The position numbers were made by a program, and so were the translations under genes. Positions 10,561-21,224 of a DNA stretch of 64,000 nucleotides are shown here, piece after piece (the stretch's first letter is position 1; each line of letters opens with the position of its first letter). This DNA comes from Callorhinus ursinus (taxonomy: Eukaryota; Chordata; Mammalia; Carnivora; Otariidae). The stretch lies in NCBI RefSeq assembly GCF_003265705.1, contig NW_020312968.1:2938612-3002611 (forward strand), given 5' to 3'. The notes below the pieces were generated by a model that saw only the letters and a list, made by a program, of their open reading frames with translations, had not been told where the DNA came from and did no database searches.

Positions 10561-11399
10561 TCGCCCTGTGAGTACACTCTCTGTTGCTACCGCCACATGC
10601 TTAGCTGTCTCAGATGACCTAGCGTTCTCTGGATTGTGTCATGCCCAAAGTAATGCCTCCCACCAATGATATAGGGGTCAAATAAAATTGTAAAACATAA
10701 AATATCCCTCTCTTGGTGGGGGGAGTTAGATATAACAGGAAACACTTGTTTAGTTCACTTTTTTACAAGCTAATTTGATCACAGAATTCGGAACGGCTTT
10801 TTCCATCTGACTCCTAATTCACGTGCATAAGAGCTGGTATCATAAGGTAACAATCATGGGAGGGTGTTTCTGAAGAGTGGCAGATGAAAGCAGGGTCACT
10901 CTGCAATGTAGGTGCTATTGCACAGAGAGGAAGTGGCTCCTCCAGGTCACCTGCAGTGGAGGAGAAGCTTTGAATCAGTACCATCCACCAGCTGAGTGCC
11001 CACCCTAGAGCGCATACCTCTACGAGGGCCTGGGCACTCCAGCACATTCACTCTGTCCTGCCTTTGCCTCTGCCACAGGCATGCAGGTCTTTGGCTCACA
11101 CATGAACAAGTGCCACCGAGACAGGAGGGGTTGGGACGAGGAAGACTTTCTCATCCAGTGCTACACTCGTGTCATAATTAGCCTTGTCCTGTCAGCGTAA
11201 TATCTTTGGCAGAGCATGCAGAGACATTGATTCCTCTCTGTAACCCTGCCTTTTGGATCTAGATTTTTGTTCTTTAAAGGAAATACAAGTTTGTGGCTAA
11301 ACAATGAAGATGGTATCTGTTCTTTTTCCTCTTTTAAAAAAAATGAGTCTGAGTATATTCAGTTGAAAGAACAGATTACATTTTATGATTTAACTAGTA
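10561..11399. other. No gene or clear repeat
   Basis: Mixed-composition sequence. The 77-codon minus and 61-codon plus frames between 10,814 and 11,181 overlap in antisense and have no recognisable features. Confidence 0.5.
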
Positions 11400-11404
11400 C
11401 AGCA

Positions 11405-11597
11405 TTTTTTTTTTTTTAGGGAGAGCATGAGCGGGGGCAGGGGGAGGGGCAGAGGGAGAGGGAGACAGAATCCTCAAGCAGGTTCCACACTCAGTGTGGA
11501 GCCTGACTCGGGGCTTGATCCCACAACCTGGGGATCACGACCTGAACCAAAATCAAGAGTCTAACGCTTAACCAACTGAGCCACCCAGGCAAGCCCA
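11405..11597 (-). mobile_element. Carnivore SINE
   Basis: T run, GGGAGAGCATGAGCGGGGGC purine tract, CTCAAGCAGGTTCCACACTC, GGGGCTTGATCCCACAACC, CTTAACCAACTGAGCCACC. CAGCATTTT before and CAGAATTTT after may be the TSD. Confidence 0.92.
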
Positions 11598-11607
11598 GAA
11601 TTTTTTT

Positions 11608-12035
11608 GTAAATCAACTTCATTGATGTACAATTTACAATAGAAAGTGCATTCACTTAAAATGTATAATTTAATGAGTTTTGACAAACATGTGTGACTGT
11701 GTAACCAATGCCACAATCAAGGTATAGAACATTTCTATCATACCAAATGGTTTGCTTATGTCCATTTGAAGTTTCTCCTGCTCCAGGTAACCAAACTGAT
11801 TTGATTTCTGTCATCATTGATGCACCTCTTCTGGAAATAGAGATTTCATGTAAGTGGAATCTTATGAATGAACTATTTTCTGTCTGGCTTGTTTTCCTCA
11901 GCATAATGTTTTGGAGAGTCATTATTTTTGTTTTATGTATCACTCCTATCAGTAGCAGAACCTTTTTATTTTTTTTAAAACTTTCTTTTAACTCTGCTAA
12001 AATGTCAACCATTATGCATATATTATAAATTAATA
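11608..12035 (-). mobile_element. Old L1M 3' UTR fragment
   Basis: The plus strand reads AATTTACAATAGAAAGTGCA, AAATGTATAATTTAATGAG, CCAATGCCACAATCAAGG and then the GTGGAATCTTATGAATGAAC block, the reverse complement of an old mammalian L1 3' UTR. Similar minus-orientation pieces occur at 26,800 and 61,090. The mirrored 129- and 106-codon frames lie wholly inside it. Confidence 0.8.
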
Positions 12036-12150
12036 ATACATGCACCTTGAAATATATTTTTATTTTTTTTTAACATAGGTCAACTCATAGGTTAGGAATA
12101 TCACTGTGTTAGAATTTTTGAACAGCTATGAATATTTTGCAGTTGTGAGG

Positions 12151-12218
12151 TATAGTGGATAGCCTGTGGTCACAGACTGACCCTGTGCTGTGGTATAGTG
12201 GATAGCCTGTGGTCACAG
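12151..12218 (+). repeat. 25-bp direct repeat, 43-bp period
   Basis: An exact 25-bp unit beginning TATAGTGGATAGCCTGTGG occurs at 12,151-12,175 and 12,194-12,218. The second copy continues into MIR-like sequence, so this is probably a local slippage duplication at the MIR start. Confidence 0.9.
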
Positions 12219-12300
12219 CACTGGCCCCGTCACTGACTTTGTGAATTTGACCAAGATCTGTCACCCATTAGGGCTCAGCTTGCCCATTTGTACTAGTCTT
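12176..12300 (+). mobile_element. MIR fragment split by an L1 insertion
   Basis: GCACTGGCCCCGTCACTGAC, GTGAATTTGACCAAGATCTG and GCTCAGCTTGCCCATTTGTA follow the MIR middle. The match stops where the L1 at 12,302 begins. Confidence 0.6.
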
Positions 12301-12301
12301 T

Positions 12302-12634
12302 TTTCTTTTTTTAAACAATTAATTAACATAGAATATATTATTAGTTTCAGAGATAGAGTTTAGTGATTCATCAGTTGCATATAATGCCCAGGGCTCATTC
12401 TATCACATGCCCTCCTTAATGCCCATCACCCAGTTACCCCATCTCCCCCACCGACCTCCCCTCCAGCAACTCTCAGTTTGTTCCCTAGAGTTAAGAGTCT
12501 CTTGTGGTTTCTCTCCCTCTCTGATTTCATCTTATTTTATTTTTCCCTCCCTTCCCCTATGTTCCTCAGTTTTGTTTCTTAAATTCCACATAGGAGTGAG
12601 ATCATACGGTATTTGTCTTTCTCTGACTGACTAG
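12302..12634 (-). mobile_element. 5'-truncated carnivore L1 3' end
   Basis: The plus strand reads the L1 3' UTR complement (GAGATAGAGTTTAGTGATTC, ATGCCCAGGGCTC, CCTCCTTAATGCCCATCACC) then the last ORF2 codons (GTGAGATCATACGGTATTTG). TACTAGTCTTT before and TACCAGTCTTT after are the likely TSD. The 75-codon plus frame inside is incidental. Confidence 0.92.
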
Positions 12635-12894
12635 TATCAGTTACCAGTCTTTGCCGGTTCCTGAGGCCCATTGGGGGCCTGACACACGTGTTGTCTCGGG
12701 ATGGTCACTGAGCTGTGGAGCCAGCAGAGGGAGTAGGAGTCAACAAAGGAATTGCAGAGCTCAGCCCCCATCTAGAAGCCTCTGTGATGCATGCTGTCCT
12801 CTGTACAGTGGCTGCGCTGTTCCAGAGCACAGCAAATCCTGTGGTGGGCCAATTTTTAAAGTGACTGGCGACTCCTGATATCATTTTTCAAACT

Positions 12895-13097
12895 ATTTTT
12901 TTTTTAAGATTTTATTTATTTATTTGAGAGAGAGAGAGAGAGATAGCGAGAGCAGGAACACAAGCAGGGGGAGTGGGAGAGGGAGAAGCAGGCCTCCCGC
13001 TGAGCAGGGAGCCCGATGTGGGGCTCGATCCCAGGACCCTGGGACCATGACCTGAGCCGAAGGCAGACGCTTAACGACTGAGCCACCCAGGCGCCCC
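12895..13097 (-). mobile_element. Carnivore SINE with perfect 14-bp TSD
   Basis: A young-looking copy: T run, AAGATTTTATTTATTTATTT, GAG repeats, GAGCAGGGAGCCCGATGTGG, CTTAACGACTGAGCCACCC, AGGCGCCCC. TSD TCATTTTTCAAACT at 12,881-12,894 and 13,098-13,111. Confidence 0.97.
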
Positions 13098-13111
13098 TCA
13101 TTTTTCAAACT

Positions 13112-13776
13112 TATTTCTCTGATTAGGTGACAAGTGTGTTCTTTTTTTTTTAATATAAAAGGGGTATAAACAAATCTCTGTGCAGTCTTATCAACAAATA
13201 AAATAGATTCACATTCAAATTTATTTAAATTAACCTTTTAGTGCTTATTACCTTAGAGAAGAATTGTAAAAAAAAAAACAAAAAAACACCCCAAAGTATT
13301 ATAGGAGCCCCTTTAGAGTTTACTTTTCAAGGCAAAAACAAAGTTAAATTGAGCCATTCAAAATACAGTTTATAGAATTATCAAAAATGAAATATTTTAT
13401 AACATACCATTATCTGAAAATAGTCTTGAGGTTTTAAAAGCAGCTGACTGATTTTACTCTGAGGCCAGATCTGTATAAACACAGTTAAATGGACATTTCA
13501 TGCCATAAAATTTCCTGCATCTACCACCCCTGCACTTTCAGTCACAAAATTATTTCTGTTCTCCATTCACTTTTGCTTCTATGAACATAACTGCTGTTGC
13601 ATGAAATCTTTATAGTCTTATATTTGCTCTCCAGTTCCTCTCTTCACAATATGAAACAAACAAAAACCAGACAGTGGAATTAGGTTGGCCGTGACATGCT
13701 GGGAAACACCCTGTAGGCTTTTATACCCCTTGGCCACCTTTCTCCCACTACAAAATATTGTTCTGAAATAACTACT
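13112..13776. other. No gene or clear repeat
   Basis: AT-rich, with A runs near 13,269-13,288. No convincing frame. Confidence 0.5.
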
Positions 13777-13998
13777 TCGGGGTACCTGGGTGGCTCAGTT
13801 GGTTAAGTGTCCAGTTCTTGGTTTCAGCTCAGGTCATGATCTCAGGGTCGTGAGATCGAGCCCCATGGTGGGTTCCATGATGATCGTGGAGTCTACTTGA
13901 GATTGTCTCTCTCCTTCTCCCTGTGCCCCTCCTCCTTCTCTCTGTCTCAAAAAACAAAAAACAAAAAACAAAAAAAAACAAAAAAAACAAAAAAAACC
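13777..13998 (+). mobile_element. Carnivore SINE with long CAAAAAA tail
   Basis: Head GGGTACCTGGGTGGCTCAGT, B-box region GTGAGATCGAGCCCCATGG, CT-rich middle, then a tail degenerated into repeated CAAAAAA units from about 13,947. Confidence 0.95.
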
Positions 13999-14339
13999 TA
14001 AACTAATTTGGTGAAAAATTTTGTAATTTCAAATGAACTTGGCAATGTGACATATGCAAATGAGAAATTTAAATATGTTATAACTGGCATTTTTCTGGTG
14101 AAACGAGGGGAGTAATGAAAAGGCAAGTTTGAAAGCAGGCTCTTGCAGAGACTCTGGGGAGGAGCAGAAGGAAAGGCTGAGGCGAGCGAGGAAAATAAAG
14201 TGAGGGATGGAAATGAAGGAAGGCCTGTGTGTGGAGGCAGAGATGATCTGTGTCTGCATCTTGTGTCAGAAAACCTGTTTTACTTGTCAAAAAGGTACCT
14301 GCCAAAACTCTCTGGAAAAGATGAATCTGATGTTATTTT

Positions 14340-14542
14340 TTTTAAAGATTTTTTTTATTTGAGAGAGAGAGAGAGAGAGCGCACAAGAGAGCTTGAGCAG
14401 GGGAGGGCGAGAGGGAGAGGATCTCAAGCAGACTCTGCTGAGTGCAGAGCCTGACATGGGGCTTGATCTCACAACCCTGAGATCATGACCTGAGCTGAAA
14501 TCAAGAGCCTGACACTCAACTGATGGGCTACTCAGGTGCCCC
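14340..14542 (-). mobile_element. Carnivore SINE with 17-bp TSD
   Basis: TSD GAATCTGATGTTATTTT at 14,323-14,339 and 14,543-14,559. Body order is T run, GAG repeats, CAAGCAGACTCTGCTGAGTG, GAGATCATGACCTGAGC, CTACTCAGGTGCCCC. It faces the plus-strand SINE at 14,643, about 100 bp away. Confidence 0.97.
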
Positions 14543-14559
14543 GAATCTGATGTTATTTT

Positions 14560-15310
14560 GATTATTCTGTACCACAGAGAAAGAAGGAAGCATCCCCGTT
14601 ATTTTATTAGGCTTGTATGACACTGATCTAAAACCTGACCAATGGGTGCCTGGGTGGCTCAGTTGGTTGGGCGACTGCCTTCGGCTCAGGTCATGATCCT
14701 GGAGTTCCGGGATTGAGTCCCGCATCAGGCTCCCTGCTCAGCGGGGAGTCAGCTTCTCCCTCTGACCCTCCCCCCTCTCATGCTCTCTCTATCTCATTAC
14801 CTCTCTCAAATAAATAAATAAAATCTTTAAAAAAAAAAACAAAATAAAACCTGACCAAGATAGCACAAGAAAGGAAACCACAGACTAACCTCACTTATAA
14901 TTTTTGATGCAAAATCCTAATAAAATACCAGCAAATGGATTCCAGCAGTGCACTAGGAGAAAATACACCATAACCAAAGACATTTATTCTAAATGTTCGT
15001 GGTAGTTCAATATTATGAAGTCTATAAACATAATCACGTTAAAATGCAGAGAAGGGTGTGATGTAGAGCTGGCTGGGCTGTTTTAGGACAAAACGACAGG
15101 GCCAGAAAGCAGATCATGGGTTGCCAGAGGATGGGACTGGGGAATGTTTGATTACAAAGGAGCAACACAAGGGAAATTTAGGGGTGACAGAACTATTCTG
15201 TATCTTGAACCTGCCTCTGTGCAATCAACAGGACATTACATCCAAAAAAGTGAATGTTATTGTAGATAAAAACAAATATTTAAAAATAAATTTCAAAAAA
15301 TGAAAACAAA
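14560..15310 (+). mobile_element. Old L1M: ORF2 piece plus 3' UTR, split by a SINE
   Basis: Left piece ends at the L1 phrase for K-P-D-Q (AAAACCTGACCAA); after the SINE the text resumes as GAAACCACAGACTAACCTCA, ATGCAAAATCCTAATAAAAT. From about 15,060 it matches an old L1 3' UTR (GGGTTGCCAGAGGATGGGAC, ACAGAACTATTCTGTATCTT) and ends A-rich at 15,300. The 60-codon frame at its end is not a gene. Confidence 0.8.
14643..14845 (+). mobile_element. Carnivore SINE with perfect 13-bp TSD, inside L1M
   Basis: TSD AAAACCTGACCAA at 14,630-14,642 and 14,846-14,858. It carries the GATCCTGGAGTTCCGGGAT variant, also seen at 31,211 and (reversed) 46,085, so these three belong to one subfamily. Confidence 0.97.
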
Positions 15311-15374
15311 ACAAAAATTCCCCCTATCACATAGCCGATAAAGCCAATGATTGACTAGGTAAGGTGTAGTGACT

Positions 15375-15508
15375 GTAATACATCCAGTTTTCTCAGCTAT
15401 AAAATGGAGCTCATACTAATACTTACCTCCCAGGGTTGTTCCAAGATTTGGCTTAGCACAACATCTGTCACAAAGTGCATCCTCAAGAAATGTTAATCAT
15501 TGTTAGTA
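15375..15508 (+). mobile_element. MIR fragment
   Basis: CAGTTTTCTCAGCTATAAAA, TGGAGCTCATACTAATACTT, ACCTCCCAGGGTTGTTCC and GTGCATCCTCAAGAAATGTT keep the MIR 3' half order. Confidence 0.75.
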
Positions 15509-15514
15509 ACAAAA

Positions 15515-15690
15515 TATAGCCATTAAGCACACAAACTCTGGAGCAAGAAAGCCTGAGTTCAAATTCTTGTTCATCCCCTTAATAATTATGCAGCCTTGGG
15601 TAAGTCATTTTGCTTCTGTGCCTCTGTGTTCTCTTATTTTTTAAAATTTAGATAAGCATTACTGTGAGAGTTCACTGAGTTTACTGCAGT
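15515..15690 (+). mobile_element. MIR fragment
   Basis: AGCCATTAAGCACACAAACT, CTGGAGCAAGAAAGCCTGAG, TTCAAATTC, GGGTAAGTCATTTTGCTTC follow the MIR 5' and middle order. A second, separate MIR next to 15,375-15,508. Confidence 0.75.
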
Positions 15691-16139
15691 GGAGTACCTA
15701 GAAGTGGGGAGTGGGGGAGAGAAACTCCTGAGGCTCCTGTGAGTTCAGAAGGGAAGGGAAGTGAGCTGTGTATGGTTGTGTGTGCGTTTGTATGTGTGTG
15801 TAGGGGTGGTTGGTGTTGGTCTCTATGTTATATAAATGAGTTGTATAGATAAGGTACATGGAAAAAAAGACAAGAGAAGAGAGTTTCCACCTGTGGCAGA
15901 GATATGGGTATAAATGCTGAGACAGAAGCACAGGTGGATTCTCCAGAGACCAAGGGAGCTGAAAGAGAGATGTGAACTTGGTTCCATGTTGGCCTGGTGT
16001 CAAAGGTAGGACGAATTTGCATTAAAAGAGTGTGAAAATTTACTCAGGCAAAGTAGGTCATCAGAAAAGAGAGTTAAATAGAGAGCCTCAGAGCCTCTGT
16101 TTAATGACTTAAATCTCTAACCAGCTACTTGAATAAAGA
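15691..16139. other. No gene; short GT-rich tract
   Basis: A loose TGTGTGTG-type tract at about 15,775-15,805. Two overlapping minus frames (101 and 64 codons) run antisense through it and are low-complexity, so not called. Confidence 0.5.
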
Positions 16140-16152
16140 GGGGGTTTCTTAT

Positions 16153-16343
16153 GGGGCGCTTGGGTGGCTCAGTTGGTTGAGTGGCTGCCTTCGGCTCAGG
16201 TCATGATCCCAGGGTCCTGGGATCGAGCACCACATCGGGCTCCCTGCTCAGTGGGAAGCCTGCTTCTCCCTCTCCCTCTTCCTCCCCCCGGCTTGTGTTC
16301 GTGCTCTCTCTCTCAAATAAATAAAATCCTTAAAAAAAAAAAA
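16153..16343 (+). mobile_element. Carnivore SINE with 10-bp TSD
   Basis: Head GGGGCGCTTGGGTGGCTCAG, GATCCCAGGGTCCTGGGATC, GAGCACCACATCGGGCTCCC, CT-rich middle and AAATAAATAAAATCC tail. TSD GGGGGTTTCT at 16,140-16,149 and 16,344-16,353. Confidence 0.96.
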
Positions 16344-16599
16344 GGGGGTTTCTCTGTGTTTGTGTGACCATTGTCATTGCTGTGGCCACTCATGTTGACT
16401 CCAGTGGACTGTGCGTCACCTACAAGTAAGAGGGGGCTGGTCAGCAAACGTCCCTTGCCTCAGTGACTCTGAGTAGACCATTTTCACTGGTGGGCTGGTG
16501 GTGGTCACGTGGAGCTGGGAGCCCCTGCTTGGAAGTGAGTCACTGGCCTCACTACTAAGGCTCACACAAGTCCCAAGAAAATAGGGAAGAGAATAAGAT

Positions 16600-16835
16600 T
16601 TAATGAAATGAGAACATTTTTATCAATATGATAAGGGGAAAAAGCAAAATATAAAACTCTGTATGTGCATCTAATTTGGTTACACATATGCATAGAAAAA
16701 TGGCCAGAATGAAACATTAAAACAGTAAATAGTTGTCTCCGAGTGAGGATTACAGATGACTTCTCTTCTTTGTATCTTATATCTTTTCTATTGTCTACAA
16801 TAAAAATGTTTTACTTTTGCAATTAGAGAAGAGGA
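16600..16835 (+). mobile_element. Old LINE 3' end, probably L1M
   Basis: The final block TTGTATCTTATATCTTTTCT, ATTGTCTACAATAAAAATG, TTTTACTTTTGCAATTAGAG has the form of an old L1 3' terminus (a fossil polyadenylation region). The upstream part is AT-rich and diverged. Confidence 0.55.
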
Positions 16836-17204
16836 ATGGGCCGCAATTACCTTAGAAGGAAAGAGGTTCCCTGTCCCTGTTCACAGCCTACCTGTTGTTC
16901 AGCAACACATTTTTCGCTACTTTTTATGTACAGGGCAATAACAATTTAATTGCTGGCTCCCTTCTCTAATCTCCAGGTGAAGCTCAAAGCTTCCCAATCT
17001 TATTTCCATTCCACAGAAGAGGAGCTCTGATGTGGGGCAAAGACATACTGGGGTCCTTAGAAACTCACCACGAGCCATAGTGGTTGGAGTTTGGGTGGGA
17101 GTGGGGAAGACATCCAAAGCTCCTTCTTTCTGCGACAAGCAGCTGCTTTAGCTTCACTTCCTGTTACTTCTCTTGCTTTCCTTTCTCTCAGCTGCTATAT
17201 AAAC

Positions 17205-17600
17205 ATGGGATTGGTATTTTTGCTGGGGCTGCCATAAAAAAGCACCACAGACGGGGTGGCCAAAACAACAGAAATTTCTTTTTTCACAATTCTGGAGGCT
17301 ACAGGTGTCTGAGATCAAGGTGTCAGCAGGGCTTGTTTCTCCTGAGGCCTCTCGCCTTGGCTTGCAGATGACCGTCTTCCCCCCACCATCTTCACGTGGT
17401 TTTCCTTCTGTGTGAGTGTGTCCTAACCTGCTCTTCTTTTAAGGACACTAGTCTCATTAGATTTGGGCCTATGCCAAATGAACTCATTTCACCTTAATTA
17501 CCTCTTTAAAGACCGTATCTCCAAATACAGTCAGTTGGAGATTCTTGGGAGGAGACTACAACATATGGATTTTGGAGGACACAGTTCAGCCCATAACAGG
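17205..17600 (-). mobile_element. MaLR LTR (MLT1 group)
   Basis: The plus strand carries the reverse complement of an MLT1-type LTR: GGGGCTGCCATAAAAAAGCA, AACAACAGAAATTTCTTTT, GAGATCAAGGTGTCAGCAGG, CCTTGGCTTGCAGATGACC, ACCTCTTTAAAGACCGTATC and GGACACAGTTCAGCCCATAA. MaLRs are ancient ERVL-related LTR retrotransposons. Three short frames inside are not genes. Confidence 0.93.
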
Positions 17601-18940
17601 GTTGAAGTGATTTCTTTCGTTGGGGACTGTGCTGCCACTCAGGGAAAGTCAGGAGAGAACCCAGGGCAGGATGCCAAAAAAAAGAAGCCAGTTTTAACTT
17701 CTTGGGTTTTGTATAGCCCACCAGGTTAAGAAACCAGAGAGGAATGCACACGTTTTCATTTGTCCAGAGTGTCTGTGTCTGTTCTGGGCACCTCACCCTC
17801 TTAAATCTGTGGCTGTATTGAGGCCACTCGAAGATTTGAAATGTTGGTTGTCTCCTCCTTGGGGACATAAAAAATATATCATTCTGTTGAACTTATCACC
17901 AAATTATTGGATGTTTGTATAAAAGCAAAGCAAATCTGAGATCAGAGATGTTAGAATATTGTTCAGCAAATGACGGGGGGTGCGGGGGTGAGCTGGTAAA
18001 AGAGTGATATACTCTGGTCATGTTACCCTTGAAAGCTTGGTTAACATTGTCATTCTCTGTTAAAAAACAAGAAGAAGCCTTCCGAGCAGCTCATATAAAA
18101 TTTTAAGGCATTAAAATGAGAGAGTTTATCTGTCTCTTCTGCCCAAGTGATAAACAACCATGAATGTACTCTGATCTCTTCCCCAAGATGAATCCTGAAA
18201 GTTTTGCAGTATGGAACTGATTTTCACTGACCTAGGAAAGAAACAGGTCTGCCTTTGCCCAGCCAGCAGATGGTGCCATTTTTCTAGGAAATGGAACCAG
18301 AATTAGTTTGAACTGCCATTCGGCCATCAATGTGCGAGCTCACAGCGTATTTCCATAGATGTTTTTATATAACCAGTTTCTCTTCTATGAAATTTACTCA
18401 TCTTAACTGCAGTTAAACAAGCTGAAATCTTCAGGCTTAAGTGTAAATGAAACCTTTATTTTTTAAACACAGGGATAATTAGAAAAAAAAATCTGAGCAC
18501 CTTCTTCCAGATGTATATTTTAGAATTATATGCTCTCTCCTCCTCCTGCTCACTCACCCATCTTGCTCCAACACACGAACTGGCTTCGTTTGTACTCATT
18601 TTTCTTTCTGAAAGACTCTCTTACAGTCTTTCACTGTTATATATAGTGGTTGGTTTACTGAATTCTATAGTAAAATTATAACTTTTGAGGAATGAGTAGT
18701 TCTGAATAGCTACTTTAATATAATACATAATTAATAAATTTAATTTAATAGCTACTTTTAGTAATATGTAGCTGAGTATTTACCTTATTATTATTATTAA
18801 TTTTACTAGAAATATGTGGTCCTTTTTAATCAGCTATTGATTGTATAATAAAATAAAGTGGCACCTAATTTAAGCATTTAAAATAATTCATTGAAAGATA
18901 ACCTACAATGCAGTATGTTAAGCCTAATTGTCAAAACAAC
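17601..18940. other. No gene or clear repeat
   Basis: From about 18,650 very AT-rich (TAATATAATACATAATTAA type). A 120-codon minus frame at 17,506-17,868 starts in unique sequence and runs into the MLT1 LTR, with no domain seen. Confidence 0.5.
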
Positions 18941-19891
18941 ACCTCTTTTTTTCCAAGAAAGAAAAAAACAAAAGTATGATCAAAATTATGACCAACAATT
19001 TGGGTTCATTTCGACATTAAAGATGATTTTGTAGGCATACCAGCAGGCAAAATGTTGAAAAATCAATGACTGGATTTAGAAATAATGGTAAATTAAAAAG
19101 GGCAGCTATACATTTCAGGGTTAATGTCTGAAATTAAAGAAAAATATCCACCACTCATCACAATGATCTTTTAATAACTAATTTTTTTAACATTAAGATT
19201 GCTGTTTTAGGGAATTACCTTTCTCTGAACATTTAATTAAATGTTAAATTTTTTAAATAACTTACACAGAGAAATAAGTTTTGTGATCTGTACAAATTAA
19301 AGGATACATGAATATAAGCACCCTTCCCTGCCAAAGCTCAAATTTGCTATGGTCTCAGCAGAAAATAAACAATTTATAGGTTAAACAGAATTTATAGCAT
19401 TACAAAAGTTTCCAGAACCTTTCTTTTCATCATTTTTTTCTAAGAGCAAAGATCAAAATGACAAATTGAATGACCAGAATGTAAAAAATATTTGTGCAAA
19501 ACTTTTGTGTTAATTGTCCTTACCATTTAATAGAGGTAAAACCTAAGAACACACAATGACAATGTTGAAGAAAAACTACACTGAAAGGAACTCTATTTTA
19601 GATTTCAAACAACACGGGTCATACTATCTCTAAACACTGAGAGAAAACATGGCACCATGAGCAGTGGGAGCAACACATGACTCGGGGATTCTGCCAGCAA
19701 AGGTGGCTGACATTGGAATATGCTGAAGTTTCTCTCCACACTAGCCAGCTGTCTTAAATGACTGGAAACTATTGTAGGGCTTAAAACTCACTTCAGTGTC
19801 TTATTCTTGAAATTTGCAGATCATAAATGAAATATTTACAAAAGTCCTCTCCCCCTACCTCAAGGAATGTTTCTTGTGTCACGGGAAATCC
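18941..19891 (-). other. Possible 3' UTR part of the ADSS retrocopy
   Basis: Lies directly downstream, on the minus strand, of the end of the adenylosuccinate synthase-like reading. A retrocopied mRNA would carry its 3' UTR here, and the sequence is AT-rich without other repeats. I cannot identify a terminal poly(A) or TSD with confidence; the T-rich spot at 18,945-18,953 is only a candidate. This is an inference from position. Confidence 0.35.
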
Positions 19892-21000
19892 TTCAAAGAA
19901 TTGAATCATAGACTCTCTGGATTTACCTACACTGATCCATTTAGCTGGAATTTGAAGCTCTTCTTCAATAAATCAAATGTAATTTTTTGCATTAACAGGT
20001 AGTTCTTTAAATGTCCTTGCATTTGATATAGCTGTGTTTCAACCTGGGAGAGTCTTATTTTGAACTTCAACTTTATTTAAGGCTTCTTGGTTTGCTGGGA
20101 AATTTCACCATCTAACTTACAAGCAACTCCAACTTTGATTTCCATAAACATGTCCAAAATATCCAATTTGGCAAGTGCCAACGCAGGAAATCCATTAATC
20201 ATATGAGCATATTTGAGGAAAATGTGGTCCAGCCAGCCACACCTTCTTTTCCTGTCAGTGGTTACCCCAAACTCTCCACCTCTTGTTTGTAATAATTCTC
20301 CAATTTCATTGTCTTACTCTGTAGGGAAGGCACCAAAGCCAACTTGATTTGTGTAAGCTTTTACGATCCCATCACTTCTCCAACATTTTGAGGGGGTATA
20401 CCCAACCAGGTACAGACACCTCCAACTGGACAGTTTGAAGATGTTACAAAAGGGTAAGTTCCAAAATTAATATCTAGTAGTGCTGCATTGGCACTTTCTA
20501 CCAAGATTTTCTGTGGTGCTCCATCTAGGGCCTCAGAGAGGAAGTAAACCCCGTCTCTCACCATTGGTTTAATCCTTTCCATATAGCCCTTGAGTTTTTG
20601 TAATTCACTTTCAATGTCAATTTCCAAAGTGGGACATATGATTTGTATTAGTTAGTCAGAACTTTGAACCTTTCAGAGAAGCCATCAAAGTCAGAAACAA
20701 GATCACACATCTGCAGTCCACTCCCAGTAGCTTTGGAAGAAAAAACTGGGCCAATACCTTTTGTGGTACCCCAATTTTTTCCTGCCTGTTCTTGTCTATG
20801 TTGCTCCTGGAGACCATCAGGTGCTTGATGAAAATTGAATACAATATGAGCACTGTCAGATAGGATAAGCCTTTCTTCCCAGCCTTCCAGACCTTTTCCT
20901 TTTTTCTCTGCTTCCTCAAATAATCTGGGAAGATGAGCTATCACACTATTTCCAATGAATATGGTAACATTTGGATGAATTATTCCACAATGTCCAGTAT
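19892..21000 (-). pseudogene. Processed pseudogene of adenylosuccinate synthase (ADSS2-like)
   Basis: The parent enzyme makes adenylosuccinate from IMP, aspartate and GTP in the cytosol, the first committed step of AMP synthesis. Minus-strand translation gives long collinear matches: [80 protein letters not shown] and [10 protein letters not shown], then, out of frame, the C-terminal [18 protein letters not shown] and the QEQ-rich stretch favour the ADSS2 rather than the muscle ADSS1 form. There are no introns although the parent is multi-exonic. The N-terminal roughly 75 residues, including the GDEGKGK nucleotide loop, are missing. Defects: in-frame stop at 20,648-20,650 where the family has Gln, a 2-bp insertion just after it, a frame change near 20,365, a further stop near 20,310 and a deletion near 20,100. 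It cannot make an enzyme. Confidence 0.95.
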
Positions 21001-21224
21001 GGTCACCGAGTTCCCCCGGGGCCACACCCCAGGTTGGCCACAATCCTGGTTGGATATGGAAGATGCCACAGGATTGGTCTCAGCCTGGTGGCTCCAGTGA
21101 CATGAGGAGAGCCTGAAGGAGATGCAGGCAATGAGGACTGCACGAACTGAACTGATCTGTGGCCACCAGCCACATGCAGAGGAAGAAGGAGCCAGAGGCC
21201 AGCCCGACTATTTACCTTCTTAAC
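21001..21224. other. Unassigned junction upstream of the retrocopy
   Basis: GC-richer than its flanks (GGGGCCACACCCCAGG and similar). It sits where the missing ADSS N-terminus should be, but its 76-codon minus frame shows no resemblance to that part of the enzyme. It could be rearranged 5' sequence or target DNA. Confidence 0.4.

Noticed and set aside
11656..12045. 129-codon minus frame and its antisense partner
   Set aside because: Both lie inside an old L1M 3' UTR, a non-coding region of the element.
12895..13097. tRNA genes at SINE heads
   Set aside because: A- and B-box-like pieces occur in every SINE, but each is followed by the CT-rich body and A tail; no cloverleaf with an acceptor stem is complete.
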